Translations under genes and position numbers: made by a program
Assembly: GCA_964525015.1 (NCBI GenBank)
Contig: CAZGFY010000011.1
Span: 1-56,477, forward strand
DNA from: RGIG3102 sp964525015
GTDB lineage: Bacteria > Bacillota > Clostridia > Oscillospirales > Ruminococcaceae
DNA length: 56,477 bases
Direction: 5' to 3'
The notes under the pieces: generated by a model
Told to the model about the DNA's origin: nothing
Database searches by the model: none
The model's input: the letters and a program-made list of their open reading frames with translations, nothing else
Shown here: positions 17,460 through 26,174 of the stretch, piece by piece
How positions within the stretch are numbered: the first letter of the stretch is position 1
How the letters are laid out: every line of letters starts with the position of its first letter

Positions 17460-18301
17460 TAGTCACCTTGGGTATCAATAGTTTGTAGGAATTTACTAGG
17501 GGGTACGTTTTTGATTTTTTTGAATACTCTTGAAAAGTAGAATTGATCAAAAAATCCAACTGAGATTGCCACTTCGGAAATAGAAAGATGTGTGTTTTGC
17601 AGTAGCGAACAGGCTTCATTTATACGATATTCAGTTAAATAGTCAATAGGAGATTGGTTTAAACTTGCAACAAAAACCCTATATAAATGGCTTCTACTAA
17701 TGCCAACAGCAGCAGCAATATCATTAACATTGATATCAGAAGAATAGTTAAACTGAATATATTTTATAGCGTCAATAACATAGCTAGACTGTATATCAGC
17801 ATTATTTACTTCTACCGATTTCACTTCTTTTATAAGCTCTGAAAATAATAGATATAAAAAGCCTGTCATAGCACTAGAACTTGCTATATCATTTCCACTG
17901 CTTGAATAAATTTGATAAATTAAATTTTTACAGCCAGTAAAATTGTTGGGTGAGAAAGCAAGGTTGCTCTCTGAAAAAGGCAACTTTGAAGTTATTTTTT
18001 GAGCATATGTACCATTGTATCCAACCCAGTAATATTCCCAAGGATCGGTTTCATCGGCTGTGTATGTTACTAATTGGGACGGCTTAATAATAAACATATC
18101 GCCAGCAGATAAATTATATGTGGTTCCATTTGCAGTATAGCTTCCTTTACCAGAAACAACAAGATGTATTAAATAATGATCTCTAACACCAGGTCCCCAT
18201 GTGTGATTTGGTAAACAGCTTTGGATACCACAATTAAAGATACCAAGGCTGACATTATCGATTAATTCTTGCTTGTATGATTTTTTATAAGTGTTGCTCA
18301 T
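17459..18301 (-). CDS. AraC family transcriptional regulator (probable galactose locus regulator)
   Basis: The regulator is 280 residues from the ATG at 18301, chosen because GAGG sits nine bases upstream; the ATG 15 bases earlier overlaps that site. The N-terminal half is a cupin-like ligand-binding domain (HTWGPGVRDHYLIHLVVSG, residues about 30-48). The C-terminal 100 residues hold two helix-turn-helix motifs, the first around DIAAAVGISRSHLYRVF and the second around ISEVAISVGFFDQFYFSRVFKK. It is divergent from galK and translationally coupled to a lipoprotein, so control of galactose genes by an AraC/MsmR-type activator is likely but unproven. Confidence 0.88.
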   Translation of the reverse strand: MSNTYKKSYKQELIDNVSLGIFNCGIQSCLPNHTWGPGVRDHYLIHLVVSGKGSYTANGTTYNLSAGDMFIIKPSQLVTYTADETDPWEYYWVGYNGTYAQKITSKLPFSESNLAFSPNNFTGCKNLIYQIYSSSGNDIASSSAMTGFLYLLFSELIKEVKSVEVNNADIQSSYVIDAIKYIQFNYSSDINVNDIAAAVGISRSHLYRVFVASLNQSPIDYLTEYRINEACSLLQNTHLSISEVAISVGFFDQFYFSRVFKKIKNVPPSKFLQTIDTQGD

Positions 18302-18398
18302 ACGTATGTACCTCATTATTAAATTATAGTGTGAATTTAATTTCGCTATATATAATAATATATTATTTTATCTAAAAAATCAACAAAAATCCATATAA

Positions 18399-18426
18399 AA
18401 TTATAATCAAAAATGATATAATTATT
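18399..18426. promoter_or_regulatory. Inverted repeat and -10 in the araC-galK intergenic region
   Basis: AATTATAATCA and TGATATAATT form an imperfect inverted repeat around AAAA. The right arm contains TATAAT (18416-18421), about 46 bases before galK, with no good -35 at the usual distance. That would suit an activator-dependent promoter. The assignment to the adjacent AraC protein is inference. Confidence 0.35.
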
Positions 18427-18466
18427 TTGTGTAAATAAACTAATTATATCCAAAAGGAGTAATGAG

Positions 18467-19756
18467 ATGAAGAATACTTTGTTGATAGAAAGAATTTTAA
18501 ATGGCGATTATAGCAATACATTCAATAAATTGTATGGGGCAAGTAAGCTGAAAAAACAGCAAGAAAGATATATTAATGCATTAAAAAAATATATTGATAT
18601 TTTTAAAGAAGAGGAAATTAGCATATATTCAACGCCAGGAAGAACTGAAATAGGTGGAAATCATACCGACCATAATTTGGGCGTTGTTTTAGCTGCGGCT
18701 GTTGACTTGGATATTGTTAGTGTAGTTTCAAAAAGAGATGATAATATAATCTCTATATACTCTGAGGGTTATGGTTTAATGGAAGAAATTTCTTTAGAAA
18801 ATTTAGAAATAAATCCACAAGAATTTGAAACAACCTACTCACTTATTAAAGGCGTTGCAAAAGGAATTGAAGATAAAGGCGGGATTATAGGTGGATTCTC
18901 AGCTTATTTAACCAGCGATGTGTTACAAGGCAGCGGATTATCATCTTCAGCAGCATTTGAAGTTGCAATTGGCACGATTTTCAATCACGAATATAATCAA
19001 AATAAATTCACTCCAGTTGAAATTGCTCAAATTGGGCAATTTGCAGAAAATGTTTATTTTAATAAACCGAGTGGACTAATGGATCAAACAGCTTGTAGCG
19101 TTGGTAGTTTAATGACTATTGATTTTAAAGATAATCAAAATCCAATAGTTAGCAAGGTTGAATTTGATTTAAATAAATACAACTTAGCCTTATGTGTTAT
19201 CAATTCAGGAGGCTCACACGCAGATTTAACTCCTGATTATGCTGCAATTAAAAATGAAATGTGCGAAGTTGCAGAATTTTTTGATAAAAAAGCTTTACGA
19301 GAAGTGAATAAAGAAGAATTTTTAAATAATATTCCTAGTGTAAGATTAAAAGTTGGTGATAGAGCTGTTTTAAGGGCTATTCACTATTTTATGGAATGTG
19401 ATAGAGCAATTGAATTAAGAAGATTTATAGAAAATAATGATGTTGATGCATTTTTAAATAAAATTATTGAGGGTGGACACTCTTCTTTTGAATATAATCA
19501 AAATGCATATACAACTACTGATACTAAATATCAACCAGTAAGCCTTGCTTTATGTATTGCACAAGAATTTTTGCAAAATAAAAAAGGAGCTTGGAGATTA
19601 CAAGGTGGTGGATTTGCAGGAACAATTCAATGCTTTGTTGATAAAAATATACTAGATGAATTTAAAAAAAATATAGAAAATGTTTTTGGAAAAGGCTCTT
19701 GTTATATTCTTTCGATTAGAAATTACGGTTCAATTAAAGTTTTAGAAAATATATAA
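18467..19756 (+). CDS. galK: Galactokinase
   Basis: GalK phosphorylates galactose at C1 with ATP, the first step of the Leloir pathway. The 429-residue GHMP kinase shows the galactokinase signature in PGRTEIGGNHTDHNLG near residue 58 and the phosphate loop in QGSGLSSSAAFE near residue 162. The third motif lies in LQGGGFAGTIQC near residue 385. The protein is longer than E. coli GalK (382), with a helical N-terminal extension as in many Clostridia. AAAAGGAG precedes the ATG. galT follows 14 bases downstream. No galE or galM lies in the window. Confidence 0.95.
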   Translation: MKNTLLIERILNGDYSNTFNKLYGASKLKKQQERYINALKKYIDIFKEEEISIYSTPGRTEIGGNHTDHNLGVVLAAAVDLDIVSVVSKRDDNIISIYSEGYGLMEEISLENLEINPQEFETTYSLIKGVAKGIEDKGGIIGGFSAYLTSDVLQGSGLSSSAAFEVAIGTIFNHEYNQNKFTPVEIAQIGQFAENVYFNKPSGLMDQTACSVGSLMTIDFKDNQNPIVSKVEFDLNKYNLALCVINSGGSHADLTPDYAAIKNEMCEVAEFFDKKALREVNKEEFLNNIPSVRLKVGDRAVLRAIHYFMECDRAIELRRFIENNDVDAFLNKIIEGGHSSFEYNQNAYTTTDTKYQPVSLALCIAQEFLQNKKGAWRLQGGGFAGTIQCFVDKNILDEFKKNIENVFGKGSCYILSIRNYGSIKVLENI

Positions 19757-19770
19757 AAGGAGAAATTCAA

Positions 19771-20742
19771 ATGGCAGAAATAAGATTTAATCCCTTAACT
19801 AATGATTGGGTTATGATAGCATCTCACAGACAAGCAAGGCCGCAAATGCCAAAGGATTGGTGTCCGTTTTGCCCTGGCTCTGGAAAAGTACCAAATGAGT
19901 ATGATGTTTTTTGTTATGATAATGATTTTCCGGCACTTTCAAATAATCCTCCTGAAATGGATGATGTAGCGAATGAGTTTTTTAAAGCTATGCCTTCATA
20001 TGGGAAATGTGAAGTTGTATTATATTCTCCTAGCCACACAGCTACACTTCCTGATTTATCAGATGAACATCTTTTAAAATTAGCACAGTTATGGCAAAAT
20101 AGATTTATTGAGCTTTCAAAAGATGAGCAAAATAAATATATATTTATCTTTGAAAATAGAGGAGAAGAAGTAGGCGTTACTATGCCACATCCACACGGAC
20201 AGATATATGCCTATCCGTTTATTCCTAAAAAATTAGAACTTGAAATTAGCAGTGCCAATGATTATAAAAATAAAACAGGTGAATGTTTATTTTGCGATAT
20301 GCTTAAAAACGAAAATAAAGACGGGCGAAGAATAATATTTGAAAATGAATATTTTACAGTGTTTTTGCCGTTTTTTACTGAATATCCATATGGCGTTTAT
20401 ATAATGCATAAAAATCATAAACAAAATATTTCTCAGTTTAATAATGAAGAATTAAAAGCTCTATCTTTAATTATAAAACATACAGTAGGAATGCTCGACA
20501 ATGTTTTCGATAGACCGTTTCCATATATGATGTGTATGCATAATGGGCCTGTGAATGGCGAAAGCGATGAAAACTTCCATTTCCATATTGAATTTTTCCC
20601 ACCTCTTAGGGATGCTAATAAAATTAAATTCAATGCTTCTTCTGAAACAGGCGCTTGGGCGCATTGTAATCCAACTGCACCAGAAGAAAAGGCGGTTGAA
20701 CTTAAAAATGCTTATAAAAAATATATAGATAGCTTGAAATAA
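19771..20742 (+). CDS. galT: Galactose-1-phosphate uridylyltransferase (HIT superfamily)
   Basis: GalT exchanges UMP between UDP-glucose and galactose-1-phosphate. The 323-residue protein is of the classic type: zinc-ligand Cys pair in CPFCPGSG near residue 34, and the active-site His triad in MPHPHGQIYAYP near residue 138, where the second His is the uridylylated nucleophile. Further conserved elements include the EYPYG segment and the FHFHIEFFPP motif near residue 272. AAAAGGAG lies just before the ATG. It is co-transcribed with galK. Confidence 0.95.
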   Translation: MAEIRFNPLTNDWVMIASHRQARPQMPKDWCPFCPGSGKVPNEYDVFCYDNDFPALSNNPPEMDDVANEFFKAMPSYGKCEVVLYSPSHTATLPDLSDEHLLKLAQLWQNRFIELSKDEQNKYIFIFENRGEEVGVTMPHPHGQIYAYPFIPKKLELEISSANDYKNKTGECLFCDMLKNENKDGRRIIFENEYFTVFLPFFTEYPYGVYIMHKNHKQNISQFNNEELKALSLIIKHTVGMLDNVFDRPFPYMMCMHNGPVNGESDENFHFHIEFFPPLRDANKIKFNASSETGAWAHCNPTAPEEKAVELKNAYKKYIDSLK

Positions 20743-20813
20743 GTGGTTTACTAAAGTGTGGGGATATGCTATACTTTAATAAAAATATGAATTGTAAAAG
20801 AGAGGTTATATTT

Positions 20814-21179
20814 ATGAATTTTAAAATTGTACATACAAATTTCAATGTTAAAAATGTTGAACAGAGCGTTGCTTTTTACAATAAAGCGCTAAATTTAAAA
20901 GAAACAAGAAGAATTGAAAGAGAAGGCTTTACAATTGTTTATCTTGGAGATAATCAATCAGAACACCTTTTAGAACTAACCCAACTAAACGATCATCCAC
21001 AAAGCTATGATTTAGGAGAAAATGAAATTCACTTAGCATTTAGAGTTGATGATTTTGAAGCAGCTTATAATCACCATAAAGAAATGGGATGCATCTGCTA
21101 TGAAAATAAAGATATGGGTATTTATTTTATCGAAGATTTAGACGGCTACTGGCTAGAAGTTGTTCCAACAAGGAAATAA
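20814..21179 (+). CDS. Glyoxalase I / VOC superfamily protein
   Basis: The start is set at the ATG at 20814 (121 residues), preceded by AGAGAGG; the frame continues upstream to 20766 but without a ribosome binding site. The protein has the paired beta-alpha-beta-beta-beta modules of the vicinal oxygen chelate fold. Metal ligands expected for lactoylglutathione lyase are visible: His near the start (KIVHTNFNV), Glu in EHLLELTQ, His in EIHLAFRV and Glu near the end in YWLEVVPTRK. It likely acts on a methylglyoxal-thiol adduct or a related small molecule. It follows galT with its own short leader. Confidence 0.85.
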   Translation: MNFKIVHTNFNVKNVEQSVAFYNKALNLKETRRIEREGFTIVYLGDNQSEHLLELTQLNDHPQSYDLGENEIHLAFRVDDFEAAYNHHKEMGCICYENKDMGIYFIEDLDGYWLEVVPTRK

Positions 21180-21182
21180 TAA

Positions 21183-21674
21183 ATGAAACTAATTTTAAAA
21201 GATAATATCTTATTAAAGAATGATGTTTTTATAATTAGAAAATTCAAAGAAGCTGATACAGAAAATATGTATCAGCTTTTTTCGAGTGAAAGAGTTATGG
21301 AGTTTATAGAGCCAGTATTTGATTATAAAAAAACAGTGGAATTTATAAAGAAATATGCTTTAATTGAGTGTCCGTCTGTGTTTGCTGTATTTAAAAATAA
21401 TAAGAGTGAAGAATTTTTAGGCTATGTGATTTTTAAGCCATATGATGAAATTAGCTATGAAATAGGCTGGCTTTTAAACGAAAATCACTGGGGAAAAGGT
21501 TATGCTAATCACATTACAAATGAATTAATTAGATATTCAAAAGATAATAATATTAAAAAACTAATAATAGAATTTGATAAAAATCAAAAAGTGAGCGAGA
21601 AAATAGCGATAAAAAATGGGTTTAGCTTTGCATTTTATGATGAAAATTTAATAGTCTATGAAAAAAATCTATAA
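21183..21674 (+). CDS. GNAT family N-acetyltransferase
   Basis: The 163-residue protein has the RimJ/RimL-type GNAT layout. FIIRKFKEADTENMYQLF forms the first strand and helix, and EIGWLLNENHWGKGYANH near residue 100 carries the acetyl-CoA pyrophosphate-binding loop (W-G-K-G-Y-A). The final segment contains KIAIKNGFSFAFYD. The ATG lies three bases after the stop of the VOC gene, with AAGGAAAT as ribosome binding site, so the two are one operon. The acceptor (protein N-terminus or small amine) cannot be told. Confidence 0.88.
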   Translation: MKLILKDNILLKNDVFIIRKFKEADTENMYQLFSSERVMEFIEPVFDYKKTVEFIKKYALIECPSVFAVFKNNKSEEFLGYVIFKPYDEISYEIGWLLNENHWGKGYANHITNELIRYSKDNNIKKLIIEFDKNQKVSEKIAIKNGFSFAFYDENLIVYEKNL

Positions 21675-21686
21675 CACTAAAAAAAC

Positions 21687-21719
21687 AAATACCGATTTTC
21701 TTTTTGAAAATCGGTATTT
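21687..21719. terminator. Bidirectional terminator
   Basis: A 14-bp perfect stem AAATACCGATTTTC and its complement with a 5-base loop, flanked by A and T runs, lies between convergent units. Confidence 0.9.
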
Positions 21720-21733
21720 TAGTTTTAAAAATA

Positions 21734-21964
21734 TTATAATTTAAAATCTTCGGCAGTATATGTTTCCATCGGTTTTCTTCTTTTAGGTTTTCTTTTTGCT
21801 GGCATATACTCGAATTTTTTGCAGGAGTAATCAGAAGTTACCACTCCTTTTTTTGAGCAGAGAACCATTTCTCCATCGCTTGCTGTGTTGCCTAAAAAGC
21901 AGTATTCACATTTTGGCTGTATATTATTACCGAATAGTTTTTTTTCTTTTTTAAATAATGCCAT
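21734..21964 (-). CDS. Small Cys-rich protein, possible zinc-binding
   Basis: The start is placed at the ATG at 21964 (76 residues, MALFKKEKK...), which has GGAAATGAG upstream at a good distance. Four cysteines, CEYC, then VLCSK and YSCKKF, lie within about 32 residues and look like a CxxC-C-C metal site. The C-terminal third is strongly basic (KRKPKRRKP). It sits directly after ylbJ in the same direction. I do not recognise a characterised family; a sporulation link is inferred only from position. Confidence 0.6.
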   Translation of the reverse strand: MALFKKEKKLFGNNIQPKCEYCFLGNTASDGEMVLCSKKGVVTSDYSCKKFEYMPAKRKPKRRKPMETYTAEDFKL

Positions 21965-22008
21965 AGTTAAACTCATTTCCTTATAATTTCTATTACTATT
22001 ATACAAAA

Positions 22009-23043
22009 TTATTTGTAATTAGTAAACCTTTTATTTTCCTCTAAAAACAAAACAAATATAAAACTAATCAAAAATAAAATAATAGAAATATCTGCTGAGA
22101 TCCAGTGAGTTTTAAGGTGTAAACTATTTGAGTTATAAACGTTGGCTGTATAAGGAAATATATTTAAAAATAATTTTAAGATGAAAATAGATAAAGGTGT
22201 GTGAATGAATCTTGATGCAATTAAAAATTTTATATCAATAGCTTTTTTTGCAAAAAAAGCTATTTGTGATAAAGTAGCGATTGGAAAAATACTTAAACTA
22301 AAAATAATAAAATAAGGATTTTGATTGTTTAAATTTTTAAATAGATTTGAAGTTATTTCTATAAAAGGCAGTAGTGAGCTTTTTATTAAAGGGCTGCTAA
22401 TATAAAGCGAAATAAAATCACAAACAAGATAAAAAATTATAACAAAGCCGCAGATGTTTAAAATTGCATTAACATTAGATTTAATAATTTCAGGAAAAAA
22501 AGTTATTTGATTAGTTGCATTTTTGTCTTTAACATAATCATACTTTAACTTAAATGAAAATAAAAATGCTGTAATTATACTAGAAAATAATAACGATAAA
22601 AAGATTAAAAATGCTAAAGATAGATTATTTAATATATTAATACCCACTACAAAAATAATAAATGAAAAAGAATTTTGACAAAATAAAATACTTAAAACTT
22701 TTAATGAATTTTCACTAAATCCATTAAAGTGTAAATTATTTAAAAACCTAGAACCTACAACAAACCCTGAAAAAATTGATAGAAAAAAATATGCACTGGC
22801 CTTTTTGCTATTGATTTTTAAAAGATTTAGATAAAAAGAAAAAAATATTGAAAAAATATTTATTGCAGAGCTATTTGCGATTAATGAAGATAAAACCATA
22901 AAAACAAATAAGCTTGGAATAATTGAAGAATAACATATAAATAAGCTGGATTTAACACTTTCTATAACAAAATTGGAGTTTAATATTATAATAATTATTA
23001 TAATATTATAAAAACAAAAGCTCAAAATACTATTTTTAAACAT
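22009..23043 (-). CDS. ylbJ: Sporulation integral membrane protein YlbJ
   Basis: The 344-residue, almost wholly hydrophobic protein has eight or more membrane segments. The stretch SIIPSLFVFMVLSSL near residue 40 and the following FLSIFSGFVVGSRFLNN near residue 90 correspond to the conserved PSLFPF and SGYPxGxK regions of YlbJ, a mother-cell membrane protein required for normal spore coat or cortex assembly in B. subtilis. The divergent neighbour yqfC is also a sporulation gene. The ATG is preceded by AGAGGTGATT. Assignment rests on topology, motif remnants and neighbourhood; a nucleoside-recognition (Gate) domain protein is the alternative. Confidence 0.75.
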   Translation of the reverse strand: MFKNSILSFCFYNIIIIIIILNSNFVIESVKSSLFICYSSIIPSLFVFMVLSSLIANSSAINIFSIFFSFYLNLLKINSKKASAYFFLSIFSGFVVGSRFLNNLHFNGFSENSLKVLSILFCQNSFSFIIFVVGINILNNLSLAFLIFLSLLFSSIITAFLFSFKLKYDYVKDKNATNQITFFPEIIKSNVNAILNICGFVIIFYLVCDFISLYISSPLIKSSLLPFIEITSNLFKNLNNQNPYFIIFSLSIFPIATLSQIAFFAKKAIDIKFLIASRFIHTPLSIFILKLFLNIFPYTANVYNSNSLHLKTHWISADISIILFLISFIFVLFLEENKRFTNYK

Positions 23044-23128
23044 ACAATCACCTCTAATACAAATATATATGAAGAGTAGGAGTAAAATAGATTTTTAAAT
23101 TTACTTTATAGTTAAAGGTGGGGATAGG

Positions 23129-23404
23129 ATGAAGAAAATTAAAAAATTCATAAGAGGTGTACTTGATGCTTTTATAAATAAAGGTGAGATAAAGCCATCA
23201 TTTATAACGCTTAATATAGATGGTGATTTAATTATAGATGGATTTCAAAAACTAAATGAATATAATGAAGATAAAATAAGCGTTTTAGCAAGGAATAATA
23301 TAGTTTATATAAAAGGTGAAGATTTAAGTTTAATAAATTTTAATAAATTAACTATACAAATAAAGGGAGAGATTTTAAACATAGAAATTTTTAAGGTGGT
23401 ATAA
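23129..23404 (+). CDS. yqfC: Sporulation protein YqfC
   Basis: The 91-residue protein contains repeated short beta-strands (LNIDGDLIIDGFQKLNEYNE, then KGEDLSLINFNKLTIQIKGE), which is the YabP/YqfC fold seen in small spore-assembly proteins. It is directly followed by yqfD (one base gap), as in B. subtilis where the pair is made in the mother cell. AAAGGTGGGG precedes the ATG. The biochemical role is unknown. Confidence 0.88.
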   Translation: MKKIKKFIRGVLDAFINKGEIKPSFITLNIDGDLIIDGFQKLNEYNEDKISVLARNNIVYIKGEDLSLINFNKLTIQIKGEILNIEIFKVV

Positions 23405-24571
23405 ATGTTAGCTAAAGTTGAATTTGAAATAATAGCAGGATTATATACTGAGTTTTTAAATTTTTTATCTAATGAAAACATTGTTTTAAATAATATTAAT
23501 AGAACTCAGCTAGGTTTTACAGCGCAAATTGATGCAAAAGAATATAAAAAAGTGGCAAATTATAGCAGAAAATTTGGCTGTAAAATTAAAATAAAAGAAA
23601 AAAAGGGAATTTATTTTAAATCTAAAAAATACACAAAAAGAAAAGGATTAATAGTAGGGGTATTAATTTTTTATCTACTAATTTCTTGCTTTAACAATAT
23701 GATATGGCGAATAGAAGTTGATACTTACGATGAGGATATCATTGAAAATGTTTTGAAAATTTTATATGAAAATGATATATATGTTGGGAAAATGCTAAAT
23801 AAAGAAAATTTTGAAAATGCAACACAGGATATTTTTATAGCCAATAGTGATATAGGAAATATAGCTTTGAATTTTTATAAAGGTGTTCTAGTTTGCGATA
23901 TAGATGAAAGGGATAAAAAAGAAGAATATGTTGAAGAGGAAGGCCCTGAATATATTCTAGCTTTAATGGATGGAACAATAAGTGATTTAAGGGTGTATTC
24001 TGGATTTAGTAATATTAAAGTTGGAGATACGGTTAAAAAAGGCGATATATTAGTTTTTGCATCTTCAGTATTTTTGCCAAAACCAACACACACATATATC
24101 CCAGAAGATTTTGTTTTTCCAATAACTCAGCAAATTCCAAGAGCGTATATAACAGCTAACTGCAATAAAGAATATAAGGCGACCATTTATTTAAATAAAG
24201 AGGTTATGGTTTTAACGGGTGAAAAAGATAGTGATATTTTTATGCAGTTTTTAGGGTTTGATATAAAGCTTGATACGGCGAAAATAGAAAAAGAAAATAG
24301 TGTGGCAAAACAAAAAATTCAAAGCCTTGATATATTTGGATTTAGTCTTCCTATAACAATTAACAAAACTACATATTATACAAGGGAAATAAAAACAATT
24401 TCATATAGTGAGGATAATATAGAAAATATTGCAATGAACGAGATTAACACAGCGGTAAATCAAGATGAAAGATTAGTAAAAGTGATAGATACTAAATATA
24501 GCATGGAAATATTTAGTGATAGAATAGAAATAAAATGTGAAGTTTTTGGTGAATATGAAATTAGTGTATAG
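23405..24571 (+). CDS. yqfD: Sporulation protein YqfD
   Basis: The 388-residue membrane protein has a cytosolic N-terminal domain (about 1-75), one membrane segment (KRKGLIVGVLIFYLLISCF, residues about 78-98) and a large extracytoplasmic region. The MDGTISDLRVYSG and VGDTVKKGDILV motifs near residues 190-215 are typical of YqfD, which is required for sporulation but not understood mechanistically. Start and stop are tightly packed with yqfC upstream. A sigma-A-like promoter for phoH follows its stop. The protein is conserved across Clostridia and Bacilli in this gene order. Confidence 0.92.
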   Translation: MLAKVEFEIIAGLYTEFLNFLSNENIVLNNINRTQLGFTAQIDAKEYKKVANYSRKFGCKIKIKEKKGIYFKSKKYTKRKGLIVGVLIFYLLISCFNNMIWRIEVDTYDEDIIENVLKILYENDIYVGKMLNKENFENATQDIFIANSDIGNIALNFYKGVLVCDIDERDKKEEYVEEEGPEYILALMDGTISDLRVYSGFSNIKVGDTVKKGDILVFASSVFLPKPTHTYIPEDFVFPITQQIPRAYITANCNKEYKATIYLNKEVMVLTGEKDSDIFMQFLGFDIKLDTAKIEKENSVAKQKIQSLDIFGFSLPITINKTTYYTREIKTISYSEDNIENIAMNEINTAVNQDERLVKVIDTKYSMEIFSDRIEIKCEVFGEYEISV

Positions 24572-24578
24572 TTTATAG

Positions 24579-24607
24579 TTTACTAAATAAAGAAAATGTG
24601 ATATAAT
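24579..24607 (+). promoter_or_regulatory. Sigma-A promoter upstream of phoH
   Basis: TTTACT and TATAAT are separated by 17 bases, about 86 bases before the TTG start of phoH. It would allow phoH-ybeY-dgkA-era to be expressed in vegetative cells independently of yqfCD. Confidence 0.6.
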
Positions 24608-24692
24608 TTATTATAACTATGAAATAAAGTTGTTTTATAATCCGAAGTTATGATAAAACTTAGTTTTTTAATATACAATACGAGGTGGAAAT

Positions 24693-25736
24693 TTGACTAC
24701 AAAAATTTTTGAAGTTTATGATAATGATATAGCTTTTAGTATTTCAGGAGAATATAATAAAAATATTCAATTTATTGAAAAATCTTTTAATGTTAATATT
24801 ATTAATAGAAGCACTGAATTTAAAATAATTGGCGAAGATGAAGATGTTCAAAAAACATATGCAGCATTTGAGAGCATGATTTATATGCAAAAACAAGGCA
24901 ATGATTTAGATGAGCAAACTATTAGATATTGTATTAATCTTGCGCTTGAAAAAGAAGAAGGAAAAACAAAAGAACTTTCAAATGATTTTGTTATTTTAAC
25001 TTCAAAAGGAAAGCCCGTTAAAGCAAAAACACTAGTTCAAAAAAATTATCTAAAAGCTATTAAAGATAATTCTATCACATTTGGAATTGGCCCTGCCGGA
25101 ACAGGGAAAACCTATCTTGCAGTTGCAATGGCAGTAAAAACTTTTAAGCAAGGATTAGTTTCAAGAATTATTTTAACAAGGCCAGCCGTTGAAGCAGGAG
25201 AAAAACTTGGATTTCTTCCAGGGGATTTACAAAATAAGGTTGACCCTTATTTAAGACCTTTATATGATGGTTTATTTGATATGATGGGAGCAGAAACCTA
25301 TCAAAAGCTTTTAGAAAAAGGAATTATCGAAGTTGCTCCTTTAGCTTATATGAGAGGGCGAACTTTAGATGATAGCTTTATTATTTTAGATGAGGCACAA
25401 AACACAACTCAAGAGCAGATGAAAATGTTTTTAACTCGTATGGGGCATGGCTCAAAAGTTGTTGTTACAGGGGATATAACACAAATCGATTTGCCAGTGG
25501 ATAAAAAATCAGGGCTAAGGCAGGCTATTAATATTTTAAAAGGTATTGACGATATATCAATTGTAACTTTTAGCGACAAAGACGTTGTAAGGCATAAGCT
25601 TGTTCAAGATATTGTTAGAGCTTATGAAAAGATAAACAGTAACACTACTACACAATTTAAAAAAGAGGGCAAAGATGGCAAACAAAATTTTAATCAAAAA
25701 CGATCAAAAGGTGGCAAAAATTCCTCAGGGGACTAG
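24693..25736 (+). CDS. phoH: PhoH family ATPase
   Basis: The 347-residue protein has an N-terminal KH-like region (to about 110) and a PhoH P-loop ATPase domain. Walker A is in GIGPAGTGKTYLAVAMA near residue 131, and the DEAQNTT motif lies near residue 232. The family couples nucleotide hydrolysis to RNA metabolism and is usually next to ybeY. The start is TTG with GAGGTGG six bases upstream. The last 62 bases overlap the ybeY start, so the two proteins are likely produced in coordination. The C-terminus is Lys/Asn-rich. Confidence 0.92.
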   Translation: MTTKIFEVYDNDIAFSISGEYNKNIQFIEKSFNVNIINRSTEFKIIGEDEDVQKTYAAFESMIYMQKQGNDLDEQTIRYCINLALEKEEGKTKELSNDFVILTSKGKPVKAKTLVQKNYLKAIKDNSITFGIGPAGTGKTYLAVAMAVKTFKQGLVSRIILTRPAVEAGEKLGFLPGDLQNKVDPYLRPLYDGLFDMMGAETYQKLLEKGIIEVAPLAYMRGRTLDDSFIILDEAQNTTQEQMKMFLTRMGHGSKVVVTGDITQIDLPVDKKSGLRQAINILKGIDDISIVTFSDKDVVRHKLVQDIVRAYEKINSNTTTQFKKEGKDGKQNFNQKRSKGGKNSSGD

Positions 25737-26172
25737 AATTTTAATAAGAAGATGTTGTAACGCAGTTCTTTTAGAAGAGAAATTTGATAAACCTTGCGAA
25801 GTATCAGTAACATTCGTTGATAATGAGCAAATTGCAGTTTTAAATGAACAATACAGAAATAAGCAATCATCAACAGATGTATTATCATTTCCGCTTGGCG
25901 AAAATGATGTTTATGATGTTAATAGAGAAACAGGTGCTATACTTCTTGGAGATATAGTTATATCTTTAGAAAAAGCAGTAAGCCAAAGTGAGTTATACGG
26001 ACATTCTCTTCAAAGAGAAATCGCATTTTTAACTGTTCATTCAATGTTTCACCTTTTAGGGTACGACCATGAAAAAGGCGGAATTGAAGCAGTTAAGATG
26101 AGAGAAAAAGAAGAGTCAACTCTTGTAAAATTAGGTTATCAAAGAACGGTTTCATACGGAATGGATTTATAA
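25675..26172 (+). CDS. ybeY: rRNA maturation endoribonuclease YbeY
   Basis: The 165-residue protein has the zinc site H-x3-H-x5-H in HSMFHLLGYDH near residue 122 and the conserved TDVLSFPL phrase near residue 64. YbeY processes 16S rRNA 3' ends and takes part in ribosome quality control. It overlaps phoH by 62 bases; GAGGG lies five bases before its ATG, which supports the overlapping start. The gene order phoH-ybeY-dgkA-era is conserved in Bacillota. Confidence 0.95.
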   Translation: MANKILIKNDQKVAKIPQGTRILIRRCCNAVLLEEKFDKPCEVSVTFVDNEQIAVLNEQYRNKQSSTDVLSFPLGENDVYDVNRETGAILLGDIVISLEKAVSQSELYGHSLQREIAFLTVHSMFHLLGYDHEKGGIEAVKMREKEESTLVKLGYQRTVSYGMDL

Positions 26173-26174
26173 GA

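Noticed and set aside
17374..17619. Minus-strand frame across the araC/lipoprotein junction
   Set aside because: It overlaps the AraC helix-turn-helix coding region and lipoprotein signal in another frame; no support for translation.
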